Shown here one piece after another: positions 52,382 through 63,109 of a stretch of 64,000 nt of DNA; the stretch's first letter is position 1, and each line of letters opens with the position of its first letter. The notes beneath the pieces are model-generated. The model did no database searches. It saw nothing but the letters and a program-made list of their open reading frames with translations, and was not told the DNA's origin. Source of the DNA: Teratosphaeria epicoccoides (Eukaryota; Ascomycota; Dothideomycetes; Mycosphaerellales; Teratosphaeriaceae). The stretch spans positions 1-64,000 of the forward strand of contig JADDMT010000139.1 of the NCBI GenBank assembly GCA_021401465.1, in the 5' to 3' direction. The translations under genes were made by a program, and so were the position numbers.

Positions 52382-55300
52382 TTGTGGTGGGGAACGTGAA
52401 CTGCGCAGAGCCTTTCTTGCAGGATGTATCCAGAGCAAGCCGCGCATCCAATGGTGAAACCAGTATCGACGCTGCCGCACGAAAGAGGCAGCGTGCGACC
52501 GCATCCCGCGCTATATACCCAAGGCTCAAATACGTTGACGTCGTGCGGTATGCGTTCTGCGGGTCGAGACCTGCGAGCGTAGTCAGCGACACTTGAATAC
52601 CGAGACACAGAGCAGAGAGACTTATAGAAAAAAAATGGAGCCACCCTCCTCTCCCTCGCAGGATAAAGAGGGCAGCGTACGGCTCCCATGAGCCATAAAT
52701 CCAATCCCTCATCGACCGCAAACACCAAACACTCCCACTCATTGCCGCGTCGAACACCGCTGCATGCCTAAGCTAGAACCGGCAAATGGCAGATAGCAGA
52801 CAAGCCGAAGCTTTGAGCCTCACACAGGAGAGGTCCCACTTCTTCCAGATGTCTCCCCAGCAGCCTAGACGTGCTGCGCAGCCCGAAGCAGCTCTGAGGC
52901 GAGGTGGAGAGGTGCCGGCGTCGGAAGAACCGCATCAAGACACGTATCAATCATTCCTTTTCAGAACCGCAGCTTGAGCATAGCCTTCGCAAGTACAGAG
53001 ACCATCTTGATCCAGACTACCAGCGTTACTTCACCAGCTCCCAAGCCCACGCACTCGGGCATCAGAAATCCCAGGCCCTGCTCACGCAGGAATGATTCTC
53101 TCGGTTTGTCGTAAGCACGCCTCCTAGAGACAAGTCTTTCGTTTCCATCTCCTGCACATCTTGCCGAAAGCAAGAAGCACGTGAGAGGCATTGTTGTAGC
53201 AGCGCACAAAGTACATCTACAAAAACCGCTGCTCTTCCCACAAATGAATGTGAGGCTGCTCTGCTGGCTCGAAAGTGCAGGCAGTTTGGTTTGTTATTCG
53301 GCGCTCATCAGTCAACTTCCACTCTCGTGATAGCGGAAGGAGATGACTGACGCGGCTGATCGGGTAGTGCATCCCATGAAGAGGATGCAGATGCGCCGTG
53401 TGGTGACATACCGTGGCACATGCCTTGCGGTTCAGTGTAGAACAAGGGCAGGGTGGAGAGTGGGTTGGCCTTCTGCAGAGCAGCGTGGCGTGTGAGGAGG
53501 TGCGCAGGGCGTCTAGGCTTTGAGGCGCAGTGCAGGTCGCTGGGCCATGCGATAACATGGAGCCCTGCCATGAAAGGCACGCGTACTGGAGCCGAGGGCA
53601 GTGGGTGGTAGACAAGTGTCCGCAAGAACGGAGCGAGCACTCGCTGCAGCGCTCGAGCACGAACGAGATTGGCCCGGCAAGACAGGCAGACATGCAGGAG
53701 CTTATGACATGCCGGTGTACAATATGACATGCAGACTGGTCGTCTCTGCGTGTAAGCCCGCAAGCACCCTGCTGACATGCATTCGGCATGCTTCGGACAA
53801 GTGTGCTGCGAAGCGGTAGGTAGAGGAGTGCGACCAGTACTGAGCACGTCTGTGTGTAGGCTAAGACCCCGTGAAGGATGGTATCATGCTCTTCTGCCGT
53901 CCCTTCGAGGACGATCGTCGCCCGATGCCAGCGGGACAGAGGCGAGTGTGCAAAGCCCGGCCGCTCAAGCAGTCTCATCAACCTTACCACTCGGTGTCCA
54001 ACATAGCAGACGACACATCACATGCATCACCCAACTGCAAACGCTCCTGGTAGCACGTTCAAGATACCCAAGACTGCCCCAAGCAAAGGGACAGGCCGCG
54101 ACTCCCAGCCCATGTATCTCCTGCATCTTCTTCATCACCTACATATCCGCCAAAGCTACCCTTTTCGCTGATCAGAGCATGTCATCCGGCCAGATCCCTC
54201 GACGCGCGCCCCCCACGGGAGTCTTACCAAACCGACGCATGAGGATTCTGTATTACATCGCCCCGTCCCACTGCAGCAAGGACAAAGGCACCGGACATAT
54301 TCCAAGCTCCCCGTTCACCCACTTTCACTCAACCGGGCCCACATCGCCACCAAAGTAGCAGAGCAGGCGCTGCAGAGAGTTCCCGTGGATTAGTTGTTGA
54401 AGGAGCCGGCTGCTTCCCACCATTGCTCGTAGCAGGCCCGCGAAACTTTGGTGAACCGAGAATGTCGCTTAGGGTTAAACCTCCAAGCACCCACCCACTC
54501 GACAAATGCCCTCGCCGCGGTCAAAGTGACGTGGTAATGTCCGGTCAGGGAAGCAATGACTGTCTTGACCGGGTTTGCGACACTGAAGAGCGCAAGCCCG
54601 ACGGCTTGTGGTTCCCGACGCGCCAGAACCTCCGCCGTGAAGCAGAGGAGAGGCGAAGGAAGATGGGCTCCTGAATGACTGGGGGAGAGTATGTGCTGTC
54701 GGTGTGTCTTTGAGAAAGAATGAGATAATCGAGATCGGTGAGGATGCCTTGAGAGGTCGAGTCGCGTGTACGTGAGACCGGATTCGTGACGGTTTGGTGC
54801 AGTGGTCTGGCTAGGATGGTTCCTTTCTGCAATGATTCAGCATAAACATCTGGATGCATGCGTTCCGAGATGTATGAGCAGCTTGGCTGCCCTGGAATAT
54901 GGGATGTTGATACGTGTATTGTAGATTAGGAAACGGCGTTTGTTTGTCCAGTCCGCACCCATGCGCGTTGGACACGCGAACCCTTGAACCTTAACCACGC
55001 ACGCCTTCATATTCCCGATCATCCTTGAGCCAAGCATCGGGTCCACCTTCGAATTAGTTGACAGGCTAATCATGCCTGTTAACTAATTCGAGGGTTGACT
55101 GTGCTATTACAGAGCGAATCCAGTCGTCAAATGTATAATCGATTACCATCATGTCATCATGTAATGTCCTTCGCCGTGCAGAGCCTTGACTCCGGCTTCA
55201 GTCGTGGCGCCTCCAGCTCAAGGATCACGACTGCAACCGATACCACCAGGGCCCAGTTCAAACTCGGTAGAAGCGGTGTAGTCTGGCATTGGCTACGGTT

Positions 55301-56205
55301 GTGGGCAACGTACATGTATTCATCCATCATTGCCGCGGACGCGGAAATATATGCTCGAGATGAAAATTGCTTACTTTCCAGATCGTTGGAGACAAGAAGC
55401 ACATCTATACAGCACCGTTTACGAGAAAAAGACTGACTCGGCTGTCATTACTAAGGAGCACCCGTGAAGTATCTCCCTCAACCCAGCAATGAAAGTCACC
55501 GAGACCATGAATCCCAAGCCGAACATTTCACTCTGTCCCGCCGTGAGTCTGACTGCTCTGCTCTCTTGGGCGAAGTTGCAGGCGATTGGGTACTTGGCAG
55601 CGCGTATTGAGGTAGTGTTCGCCGGCAATGCATCGCGAAAATCGTGAATATTGCTTTCATGCCTGCGGACTCAGCTCGTAGACAAATTGCTTGCAGTACT
55701 GATAATGGCCCTACGACTGGAGTGGCCAGTCGCAGCATGCTGGTGCATAGGTCGAGTTGTCTGGCGTGTCACAGCTGGCGAATTCGCAGACCTTGGGTCT
55801 CCGTGGAGACGATCGGCATTTGAGGGACAGAGATATTTGCGCCATTGCGAGTGATGTTCCGAACTTGAATCGCTACCAGAAGGAGCAAGCAGTGTGATTG
55901 AGGGAAAAAGTGGACATGCCATCGGCCTGCGAGTACGCTCTCTAAATATTGATAGCTGTATGCTGAGTAGATACGAGGTCTACGATCACTCTGCCACCTG
56001 AAGTGGCTGGTCATGCCGTATGCTCAAAATAAAACTTACATCGGCAGAACCCGTTTCTACGGATAATAGGGTATCAATTCTCCTCGGTCAGTTCATCATC
56101 CAGCCTTCCTTTTTTGCCACACTCCTTCGGATTCCGTTGACACGTTACTGTACCATGGTATTTGTTGACTCAAAACGAGAAGAATAGGGTGCACGCAACA
56201 GAAAC
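52382..56205. other. Gene-poor stretch of 3.8 kb
   Basis: I could not support a gene here. Frames at 52757-52152 (minus, 201 codons) partly overlap the MAPEG gene in antisense. Frames at 53990-53217 and 53777-54358 have erratic composition. A minus-strand frame at 55628-55419 (69 codons, opening MPANTTSIRAAKYPIACNF) has a hydrophobic middle, and another at 55402-55157 has a hydrophobic end. They might be exons of a small membrane protein, but no joined model was convincing. A strong hairpin lies at 55050-55090. Confidence 0.4.
55050..55090. repeat. 17-bp inverted repeat (hairpin) with a 7-bp loop
   Basis: The arms 55050-55066 and 55074-55090 are complementary at 16 of 17 positions and the loop is TAATCAT. 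It is A+T-rich, contains TTAGTT/AACTAA at the base, and lies in a gene-poor stretch. It may be an element remnant, a cruciform-forming site or an RNA hairpin; the sequence does not decide. Confidence 0.8.
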
Positions 56206-57786
56206 TCATGCAAACCCATGCGCTTTCGAAACATGATGACTGACCGCTGCCTCGTCGCCTTCAAATAAATGACATACCGGGCACTTCGAGCTCTGCAGCG
56301 AGAAGCTGGTGTTCGTCGATGCAGTCCTACGTGGTCCAGAGAAGCTCGATGATGTGTTGGAAAATCGGGTTTGGTCAAGGTTTGGAGAAGCGTGTGACGA
56401 CGGCACTTGCTGCATATTCAACTGTGAGAATTGCTGAGCGAAACTTTCTTCCGCCTTATAGGCCTGGTATCCTCTTTGCTGCTGTGGTTGCAACGGCCAG
56501 CTTCGTTCACTGTACTGGCTCGACACTCTCGAGTGCTGAATTGAAGCTGCTTCTTCTTCTTCTTCTTCTTCTTCTTCTTCTTCTGCTGCTGCTGCATCAT
56601 GCAGATTGCTTTGCCATTCTGCTACAGTACTGTTGGCGCCTTCGCGATGTGCAGGGTGCACGATATCTGGGTTTGCTAGTTTGTACGTTTTATCGTTGCT
56701 ATACGAGCTCGACTCATGCGATAGCTGGGGTGAAGGCTGTAGACTCGATCGCTGAGGCGGCTGGTATGCAGCGTATTGCGAGCTTCTCCTCCTGTCCGAT
56801 GCGGTCTGCTGTGTCGGGGGCGGAGCAAGCCCGCTGTGCTGGAAGTCACCAGGCAGCTCGGACATGAAGGATTGACCGGTCTGTTGTAGAGGAGGGAGAA
56901 ACATTGATGTGTGGGTGTGGTAGAATGATCCAGGTACCTCCGCGATGCCGTTCTCTGGCACGCCTGACAACGCCGAGCTTGACTTGGAAAACTGCGATCC
57001 GATGTAGCCGGCTTGCATATTTTGCGAACCGTAGCCCTGCCTCTGCCTGCTTTCGCGCGCCACAAGGTCGTGGTAGTTGCCAAAGCCCTGATCATCGGTG
57101 GTTGGCAATAATTTGGACCCACCCATTGCTGGACTTGGCACTTGCGGAAGCGGACTTCCTGGTGCACTGATAGGACTAGGTAACGGCATGTCGCCAAAAG
57201 TCGGGTTCCCGTTGGGCTTCGACGTCTTCAGTCGTCCGTGTTCGAACATGGCGTGTAGCTTCCCTTCGTCGAGCAGTTCAGCTTTCTTCGAAAGTCTTGC
57301 GATCATAACAGCCGTCGCTGCCTTTGCCTCTTTGGCGACAAAGCCAGCCGTAAGGGGGACAGAACAGGTGATGTCCACGTCTTCGCGAAGATATAATCCA
57401 TCCAATGGCGTATCCACGCCAAGTTCTCTGGCTTCACGAGGCTCACTCGGCTGATTACCACCAATCCTGTACTTGTTGCGCATGTCGACACCCATGGGCG
57501 CATAGACATGGCTTTGCAAACCCCACGGCTGATCGTGGAAGACGCCCTTGAAACTGATCTTCTTCTTGAGTCCCAACCCCCAAGTAATGATCTCGCTGAT
57601 TTCGTACCATTGCGAGAAGAACTCATCGCTGGCAGCATTGCGTGGTGCTTCGACTGGGCAAACGCCGGTCACCAGGGGGTTTAGCTTGATCATCTCAGAG
57701 TGAGAATGTAGCAACTCGAGGGCCAGCTGTCGCGGGACGTTCGAGGGCAGCGGCGTGATCTTTGTATAGACTATTCGTTTCCCCAT
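56206..57786 (-). CDS. DUF7053-type fungal protein with a C-terminal zinc-finger-like motif
   Basis: Single exon of 526 aa from the ATG at 57786, chosen because MGKRIVYTKITPLPSNVPRQ is the usual opening of this fungal family. Residues 1 to about 180 form one folded domain with conserved WGL, DQPWGLQSHVYAP and DVDITCSVPLTAGFVAK-type blocks (START-like in proposed models). The long middle is disordered and rich in Ser, Pro and Gln, including an uninterrupted run of 11 Glu encoded by pure GAA codons. At the C-terminus, CPVCHLFEGDEAAVSHHV followed by SKAH looks like a small CCHH/UBZ-type zinc finger. The function of the family is unknown. Confidence 0.8.
   Translation of the reverse strand: MGKRIVYTKITPLPSNVPRQLALELLHSHSEMIKLNPLVTGVCPVEAPRNAASDEFFSQWYEISEIITWGLGLKKKISFKGVFHDQPWGLQSHVYAPMGVDMRNKYRIGGNQPSEPREARELGVDTPLDGLYLREDVDITCSVPLTAGFVAKEAKAATAVMIARLSKKAELLDEGKLHAMFEHGRLKTSKPNGNPTFGDMPLPSPISAPGSPLPQVPSPAMGGSKLLPTTDDQGFGNYHDLVARESRQRQGYGSQNMQAGYIGSQFSKSSSALSGVPENGIAEVPGSFYHTHTSMFLPPLQQTGQSFMSELPGDFQHSGLAPPPTQQTASDRRRSSQYAAYQPPQRSSLQPSPQLSHESSSYSNDKTYKLANPDIVHPAHREGANSTVAEWQSNLHDAAAAEEEEEEEEEEEAASIQHSRVSSQYSERSWPLQPQQQRGYQAYKAEESFAQQFSQLNMQQVPSSHASPNLDQTRFSNTSSSFSGPRRTASTNTSFSLQSSKCPVCHLFEGDEAAVSHHVSKAHGFA
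56551..56583. repeat. Coding (GAA)11 triplet repeat (TTC on the plus strand)
   Basis: Eleven perfect TTC triplets on the plus strand encode the poly-Glu run in the DUF7053-type protein. Pure single-codon runs are prone to length change, so the Glu tract may vary between isolates. Confidence 0.95.
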
Positions 57787-59211
57787 TGTAAGCCTCAGCA
57801 CCAGCTGCTAGAGCAGCTATGAATGACGCTGCGACTCCAGCCAGCAGCGCAAATATCACCAAGGTCGCTCCTTGAGATCGCCTTATTGAGGCAACCTACA
57901 GCTCGAAAGAATGTACGGAGGGTTGCGAAACGGAGGCGATGCGTCGAGGGAGACGGTAGAGCTACGCGAGCCGCGCACGCCGCGTAAGCGCCGAGCTTAG
58001 CAGTCCTACTACTATTCTAGGTAAGTGACTATATAGTAGTCACGAAGTGACGAAGTAACAACTATGCCTTACTCCTCTAATATTATAGAGGCATACTATA
58101 GAATCTTTTATCATGGCTCTAGACCTGACTAACAGCAAACATGTTTCCCTAGATCTGCATGAAGAGGCATACACAGAGGCCATCGTCGACGCCTCTGGAA
58201 GGTGTCGTAGTGGACCATATTTGACACAAAGCCCTTTTGTCAGAAATATGATCATCCCTTGCCTCGGCCGAACCCGACCAAGAAGTATTATAGCCGCGAG
58301 CACTAAGAAGCGGTGAATCCAGGTATCGTTGATGGACTGCGGGCCAGGGCCATTGCGGACTGAAGTCGTCAAACGAGCTGATCGAGTCATGCGATGTTCT
58401 TCTTCCTCTTGTTTCCTGATGATGCGGCTGGAAACGATCACCGGGAAGGAGCAGGCTGCCGACGAGAAGGCTGAGAAATGTGTTGTTTCGTTGAAAAGGT
58501 AGCGCTTTCAGACTGAGGACTGATGTTAGCTTATGCACGTGATCTATATATACATTACCGCCCGCTAGTACCAAACGACATGATTACACAATGTATTCGC
58601 GTATCTTAATGTGATCGACTGAATGGATAGGAGCTCCCTGGAGGAGTACGCTCGTGCAGCGCAACAAAGCTGGCAATCAGCTTACCAATACAGGTATGTC
58701 TCGCGCGTGTCGAAGGGGTGGCAGCAGGACGCAGTGGGGGCGCAGCAGGGGCGCAGAGAGGAAACGTTGCAATGCAATGTGCTGCCAAAGATTGAGGCGA
58801 ACATGTCATCATGTTGTCCATTAATGCCGTGGAAGACATGACAGGCACCTCACCGTCGGAGCGTTCATCTCGGACACCTGCCATCACGCTAAGTGAATCT
58901 AGAGCACGTGGCTTGCAGAACTATGACGGGAGTCGATGAGTCTAATCATTGACGCCACTCACATGCAGCGTACGATCTGCAGGTTGTACTCCACCACAAC
59001 CGCGGTACATGTAGTTTGATGCTTCTTCCACATTCGAAATATTGGTCAAGGGACGATACCCCAATCGCCAGGAGCCTCGTAGACTACAGAGATCTTGAGA
59101 AAGGGATGAATCTCATGAGCTGATCCATTCCACGAAAAAATGCAACCTCATAGACATGGTTGATATCAATGCTGTTCCTCTGATGAAAGTCATCGCCAAA
59201 CACAGGGCGCC
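57787..59211. other. Intergenic stretch with a palindrome cluster
   Basis: No gene was supported between the DUF7053 start and the Zn2Cys6 factor. A cluster of short palindromes at 58026-58094 (listed separately) marks a change in base composition, with A+T-rich sequence following a G+C-rich segment. Confidence 0.45.
58026..58094. repeat. Cluster of nested short palindromes
   Basis: Within 70 bp lie TGACTATATAGTAGTCA (58026-58042), GTCACGAAGTGAC (58039-58051), and ATGCC...GGCAT (58064-58068/58090-58094) enclosing CCTCTA...TAGAGG (58074-58079/58086-58091). This dense arrangement is unusual for intergenic DNA and may be part of a miniature element. Confidence 0.75.
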
Positions 59212-61454
59212 ATGTCTCTACCGCTGGCGAGGCTGACCTGCCAGCAATGTCAACAGGTAAGTTTTCAGCTTGGGGAGTACAGCATGCTCGAGACATACCT
59301 TGACCTTCATCATAGAGGAAGACACGTTGCGATAAACGCCAACCTCAATGCTCTGCATGCGAGCGCTCAGGATTGCAATGCGTAGCAGTCCATCGGCAAA
59401 GGCTGCCGCGAGGCAAGTCTGGCAACGTCAAAAGGGGCGATCCTGCAGTGAAGGCACGAATCGCCAGATTAGAGAGTCTTGTAGTTCAACTCCAGCAGCA
59501 AGTTAATGGCTCCTCAAACGATGCAGCATTTCATGGACTGGCTAAGATGTCGCTTGAGCCACCAGAAGTTGGCGTAGCACCCGATCATGAGCCGACAGGG
59601 CAAGGACCATCTCCTCAGGCTTCCACTACAAGTACGTCGAGCTCCGAGAACATCGCTTGGACTGCGAGCTTCTGGGAGCAATTGTCGGGGGCTGTTGATG
59701 GACTTAGAGAGGTCCTAGATAGTCCAGAAGAGGACGACATGGACGACATCGTGAACGACTTGCACAATGCTTCAGCCGCTAGCTCGACAGGCTTATTCAT
59801 TGGTGTTGGCGATGGAGATGCTATGCCGATCACCACCAGACATATTTCTGCTGAGATGAGGGCGAGGCTTCTCGAGGTTTACGAAGACCGCGTCGATCCA
59901 GTCTACAAGGCTGTGCACTGGCCCAGCGTCCGTTCAACTCTTCAATGGAGCACCTCGGATGTGCAGAAGCCATCTGTACAAGCAATCGAGTATGCGATAT
60001 GTTTCATTGCACTATCTGTACTCGCGGATGATGAGATCCAAGACAGAGACGTGCTGCTTGAGCACTATCGTAGGACTGCTCGACAATCAATAGAGCGAGC
60101 TGGCATCATCTCCAACAAGGACATCGCTGTACTACAGGCCCTCACACTTTATCTAGAGGGACTTCGCGTGTGTCAGAGAAACGATGAGTTTTGGCTCCTC
60201 GCTGCGGTGGCCATTCGCTTAGCGACAGCATTTGGTCTGGATCAGCTCAATGATGTGCCGCCTGGTCAATGGACCACCTTCGATTACCAAGTCAAGAAAC
60301 GGCTGTGGTTTTGCGTCGGTATGTTGGATCTTCAGGCTTCATTTGACCGGCCATGTCGGACGTTACTATGTTCCCATGACTTCCTCCACTTTCCTCTGGA
60401 CGTCGATGACCACGAACTCAAGTCTGGCGAGCGACTCACAGCAGCTGCGGCGCTCAACAGCGTTGGTATGTCTGAAGACATGATTCTCTTTTTGGTGATA
60501 TGTGCTTCCACAGTCTGCCAACGTCGTCTGGGAGAGTCCATTGGATTCTCAACCGCTGTGAACCCAGAAGAGGCCTATAATCAGAAGATGAGCTTCATTG
60601 CCGAGCATGAAGCGTTCGTACAGAGGCTCAAGGACCTACACCCCGACGAGCAGAAACGCACACAAATGCAACGATTCGCAATCGCAGTGGCCTCCGACGT
60701 TGGCGACAGTATGGCTCTGTTCGTGCGTCGACCTTTGCAACGGGTGACTGGCAATTTCCGACCACCGCAAGGAGACGCTCTGGACGTCCTGGGTATCGGA
60801 ACTGGTGTGCTGGAGTCTTGGGTTACGTTGAAGACCAGTCCAGTGTACGCGAAGTACATGTGGCTCGTGTGGGTCCCTTGGCAGGCACTTGCCGTCACGT
60901 TGGCAGAGCTTTGCGGGCCTCGGCAAGGACCGGATGTGGATAGGGCGTGGCGCGCGGTGATGCCAGCATATGAGATCTGCTCTACGCTCGTGACGAGAGG
61001 AAGGTCAGAATGGCTTTGGCGACCTATCGTGACGATCATGCGGAGGGCGAAGACCGTCAGGGACACAACGCAGTCACGGACGCAGCCCACACAGCCATCG
61101 CTGGCGCAGGCCGCGCCAAGCACTGGTTCAAGGACCATCGACCCTGGAAAAGAACAAATGTTGAAGATGGCTCACGGGACGGTGGCATTCCCTACGGAAA
61201 CTATGGTGTCCGGCGCACATACACCCGACACGGCGCGCGTACAGGACGAATCGTTTGGCACATCCGCACAAAGCCTGAGCAGGCCGATGCAAGGAGACAT
61301 GGACGCGACCCTCGAACATGGCTCGCAGACCTGGGCGCAGCCGTTGGACTCGACGTCGGATTGGATGGCAGGCCTAGATATAGATGCGATGGCTTGGACC
61401 AACTGGGAAACGTTTGTGGATGACATCCACAAGCCACCAACCTGGCCATTCTGA
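59212..61454 (+). CDS. Zn2Cys6 fungal transcription factor
   Basis: Two exons, 59212-59256 and 59316-61454, giving 727 aa. The first exon encodes 15 residues; the 59-nt intron (GTAAGT..CATAG) falls inside the zinc cluster. Joined, the cluster is C10, C13, C20, C27, C30 and C37 in the C-x2-C-x6-C-x6-C-x2-C-x6-C pattern. A linker and a short coiled coil (VKARIARLESLVVQLQQQV) support dimer binding. The fungal-specific regulatory domain lies roughly between residues 190 and 600, with the blocks VYEDRVDPVYKAVHWPS and KKRLWFCVGMLDLQASFDR. The C-terminal part is acidic with several Trp and may be an activation domain. Target genes are unknown; no metabolic gene cluster lies next to it. Confidence 0.92.
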
Positions 61455-62062
61455 GCACGCTTCTCATGCAACATGGCGATGCCGAGAGTCTTAGGTGAGG
61501 GATTCAGTATTGGCTCTGGCAACCGCTCGAATGGTCGTGATAATGCTCGATGGAAAATTGTTGACTCCACGACCGGTTAGATGATGGATCTCTACCCTCG
61601 GCTTTTTAAACAAGAAGTCAATCGAGTTGCTCTCAATGCCTCAATTAGTGTTCGCGCAGATATGGAGGCGAGGTCTGGAAGTCATGTACCTTACTCTACT
61701 CAATCGAATGGATATCTGCTCTGATTGCTAAGCGCTGCTTAAGCAGCCCACCATGTGGACGGAGTCTGGACAGCCACGAACGCGTCACAGGCGTCCAGTA
61801 TAAGCCACTGAGTCGAGCACGCAAGCGCATCTCAAGATCAGTGACTGCGCTCAAGGCATCCGAGCCGATGGAAAGGAACTGATCGTTGATGTGTCGCATT
61901 AGGTATGATCAGCGTGAGCGGCTTCGACGCATCTATACATTACGATTCTAGCGATAGCGCTTCGAGCTTGACGCGGGCCCCGACGTCAGGGCGGCATGCC
62001 GTCGTTTCAACGCCACCCGTAATTCGCCCTCTGAACTCGCGGTGCAGATCCCCATGCGTGCC
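61455..62062. other. Convergent intergenic region
   Basis: Lies between the 3' ends of the Zn2Cys6 gene and the DUF952 gene. No coding or RNA feature was seen. Confidence 0.5.
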
Positions 62063-62446
62063 TCAATCCTTCAATTGCTGCAAGGCCGGAACTTCAGACC
62101 AGTCCTCCCCAGCGCTTCTGAACAGACACATCACTTCCTCGATGCTGGAGCTCCCTAGGCCTTGCCGACTTCGATGGAGATGGGCGCAGCCTTCTGGTAC
62201 GCCGCCCTGAGCTTCCGTCGAGTACTCGATGACTCCGTCTAGCTTTGACGCTCGCAGTTTCAGAAGCCAGACGGTCTGGTGTTTGTTGAAGAAGAGTCGC
62301 GCAGTGACTGGGATCTGCTTGGCCGTGGAGAGGTGGATGAAGCCGTCTTTCGCGTCGAGTTCGGTGGGTGGAAGTGACCCGGGTAGTGGTGATGGGGGCG
62401 GCGTTTCCAGGATTTTGTAGAGGAAGGTTGGCGGCGTCGGCGACAT
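62063..62446 (-). CDS. DUF952-domain protein
   Basis: Single exon of 127 aa, the usual size for the family. The conserved opening is LYKILETPP, then the block DAKDGFIHLSTAKQIPVTAR, in which GFIHLS is the strongest family mark. Later GCAHLHRSRQGLGSSSIEEV replaces the common PHLYG pattern. Members are small soluble proteins with a fold related to ADP-ribosyl-binding domains; their activity is not established. It is divergent from the Ecm33-like gene. Confidence 0.85.
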   Translation of the reverse strand: MSPTPPTFLYKILETPPPSPLPGSLPPTELDAKDGFIHLSTAKQIPVTARLFFNKHQTVWLLKLRASKLDGVIEYSTEAQGGVPEGCAHLHRSRQGLGSSSIEEVMCLFRSAGEDWSEVPALQQLKD

Positions 62447-63109
62447 GATGGCGCAGGGATCAGGGAGACGCGGGGTTCAAGGACCTGGGAGGTCAAGGGA
62501 AAAAGTTACATACGTAGTTTTGGGTGAAGGCATGGTAGCAGGATGGGGTGTCCGCGGTCCATGATCAAAACAGCGCGTGGCTGGCTCCCTTCCTTCCTTC
62601 TGCGCCGTCTCCCCAACATGCTGTCTGTGATGGGCAGATCCGCGAATCGTGGCACGGTGTCTTGTTACAAGCGAGCTCGATGAGACCGCTCTATACGAGC
62701 CGCATGATTCTCGAGCGGTCGAGCGGGGTGTCCGACGCCACAGTCCTTATGTATGCGAAAACATCGGAGGCGAGACACGGATCCGTCTGCAAGGTATTCG
62801 AATACAGCGGCCCAAGCGCTCAGAGGGTAACACGCCCGAGATACGTGCATCGCGCTGCAGGCCACGCGCTGTGCCGGCCATTCGGCTGAGTGGAGCTCAG
62901 CACTATCCTTGGCGCTGATCACCAACGCATCCTTGCGGGCGCATATACGGATGCAGGACGAGGTCAACCCGTGCGTGGCAGACGTCCCGACATGAGCTGA
63001 ATCCCGAGCCGCGGGGAGTAGCGGTGATGATATAGGTGCGGCCGGGTGGGTCGACTTCATCTCCACCTCCGTTCTGACTCCCCAGCATGGGATCCCTTGG
63101 CCAGGTCAG
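62447..63109. other. Divergent intergenic region
   Basis: Promoter region between the DUF952 and Ecm33-like start codons. No other feature was seen. Confidence 0.5.

Noticed and set aside
52152..52757. 201-codon minus-strand frame with a hydrophobic N-terminal part
   Set aside because: Its second half is antisense to the MAPEG gene and low-complexity; the first half is weakly membrane-like but unsupported.
53217..53990. 257-codon minus-strand frame
   Set aside because: Irregular Cys/His/Pro composition without domain or splice pattern; overlaps equally long frames on the other strand.
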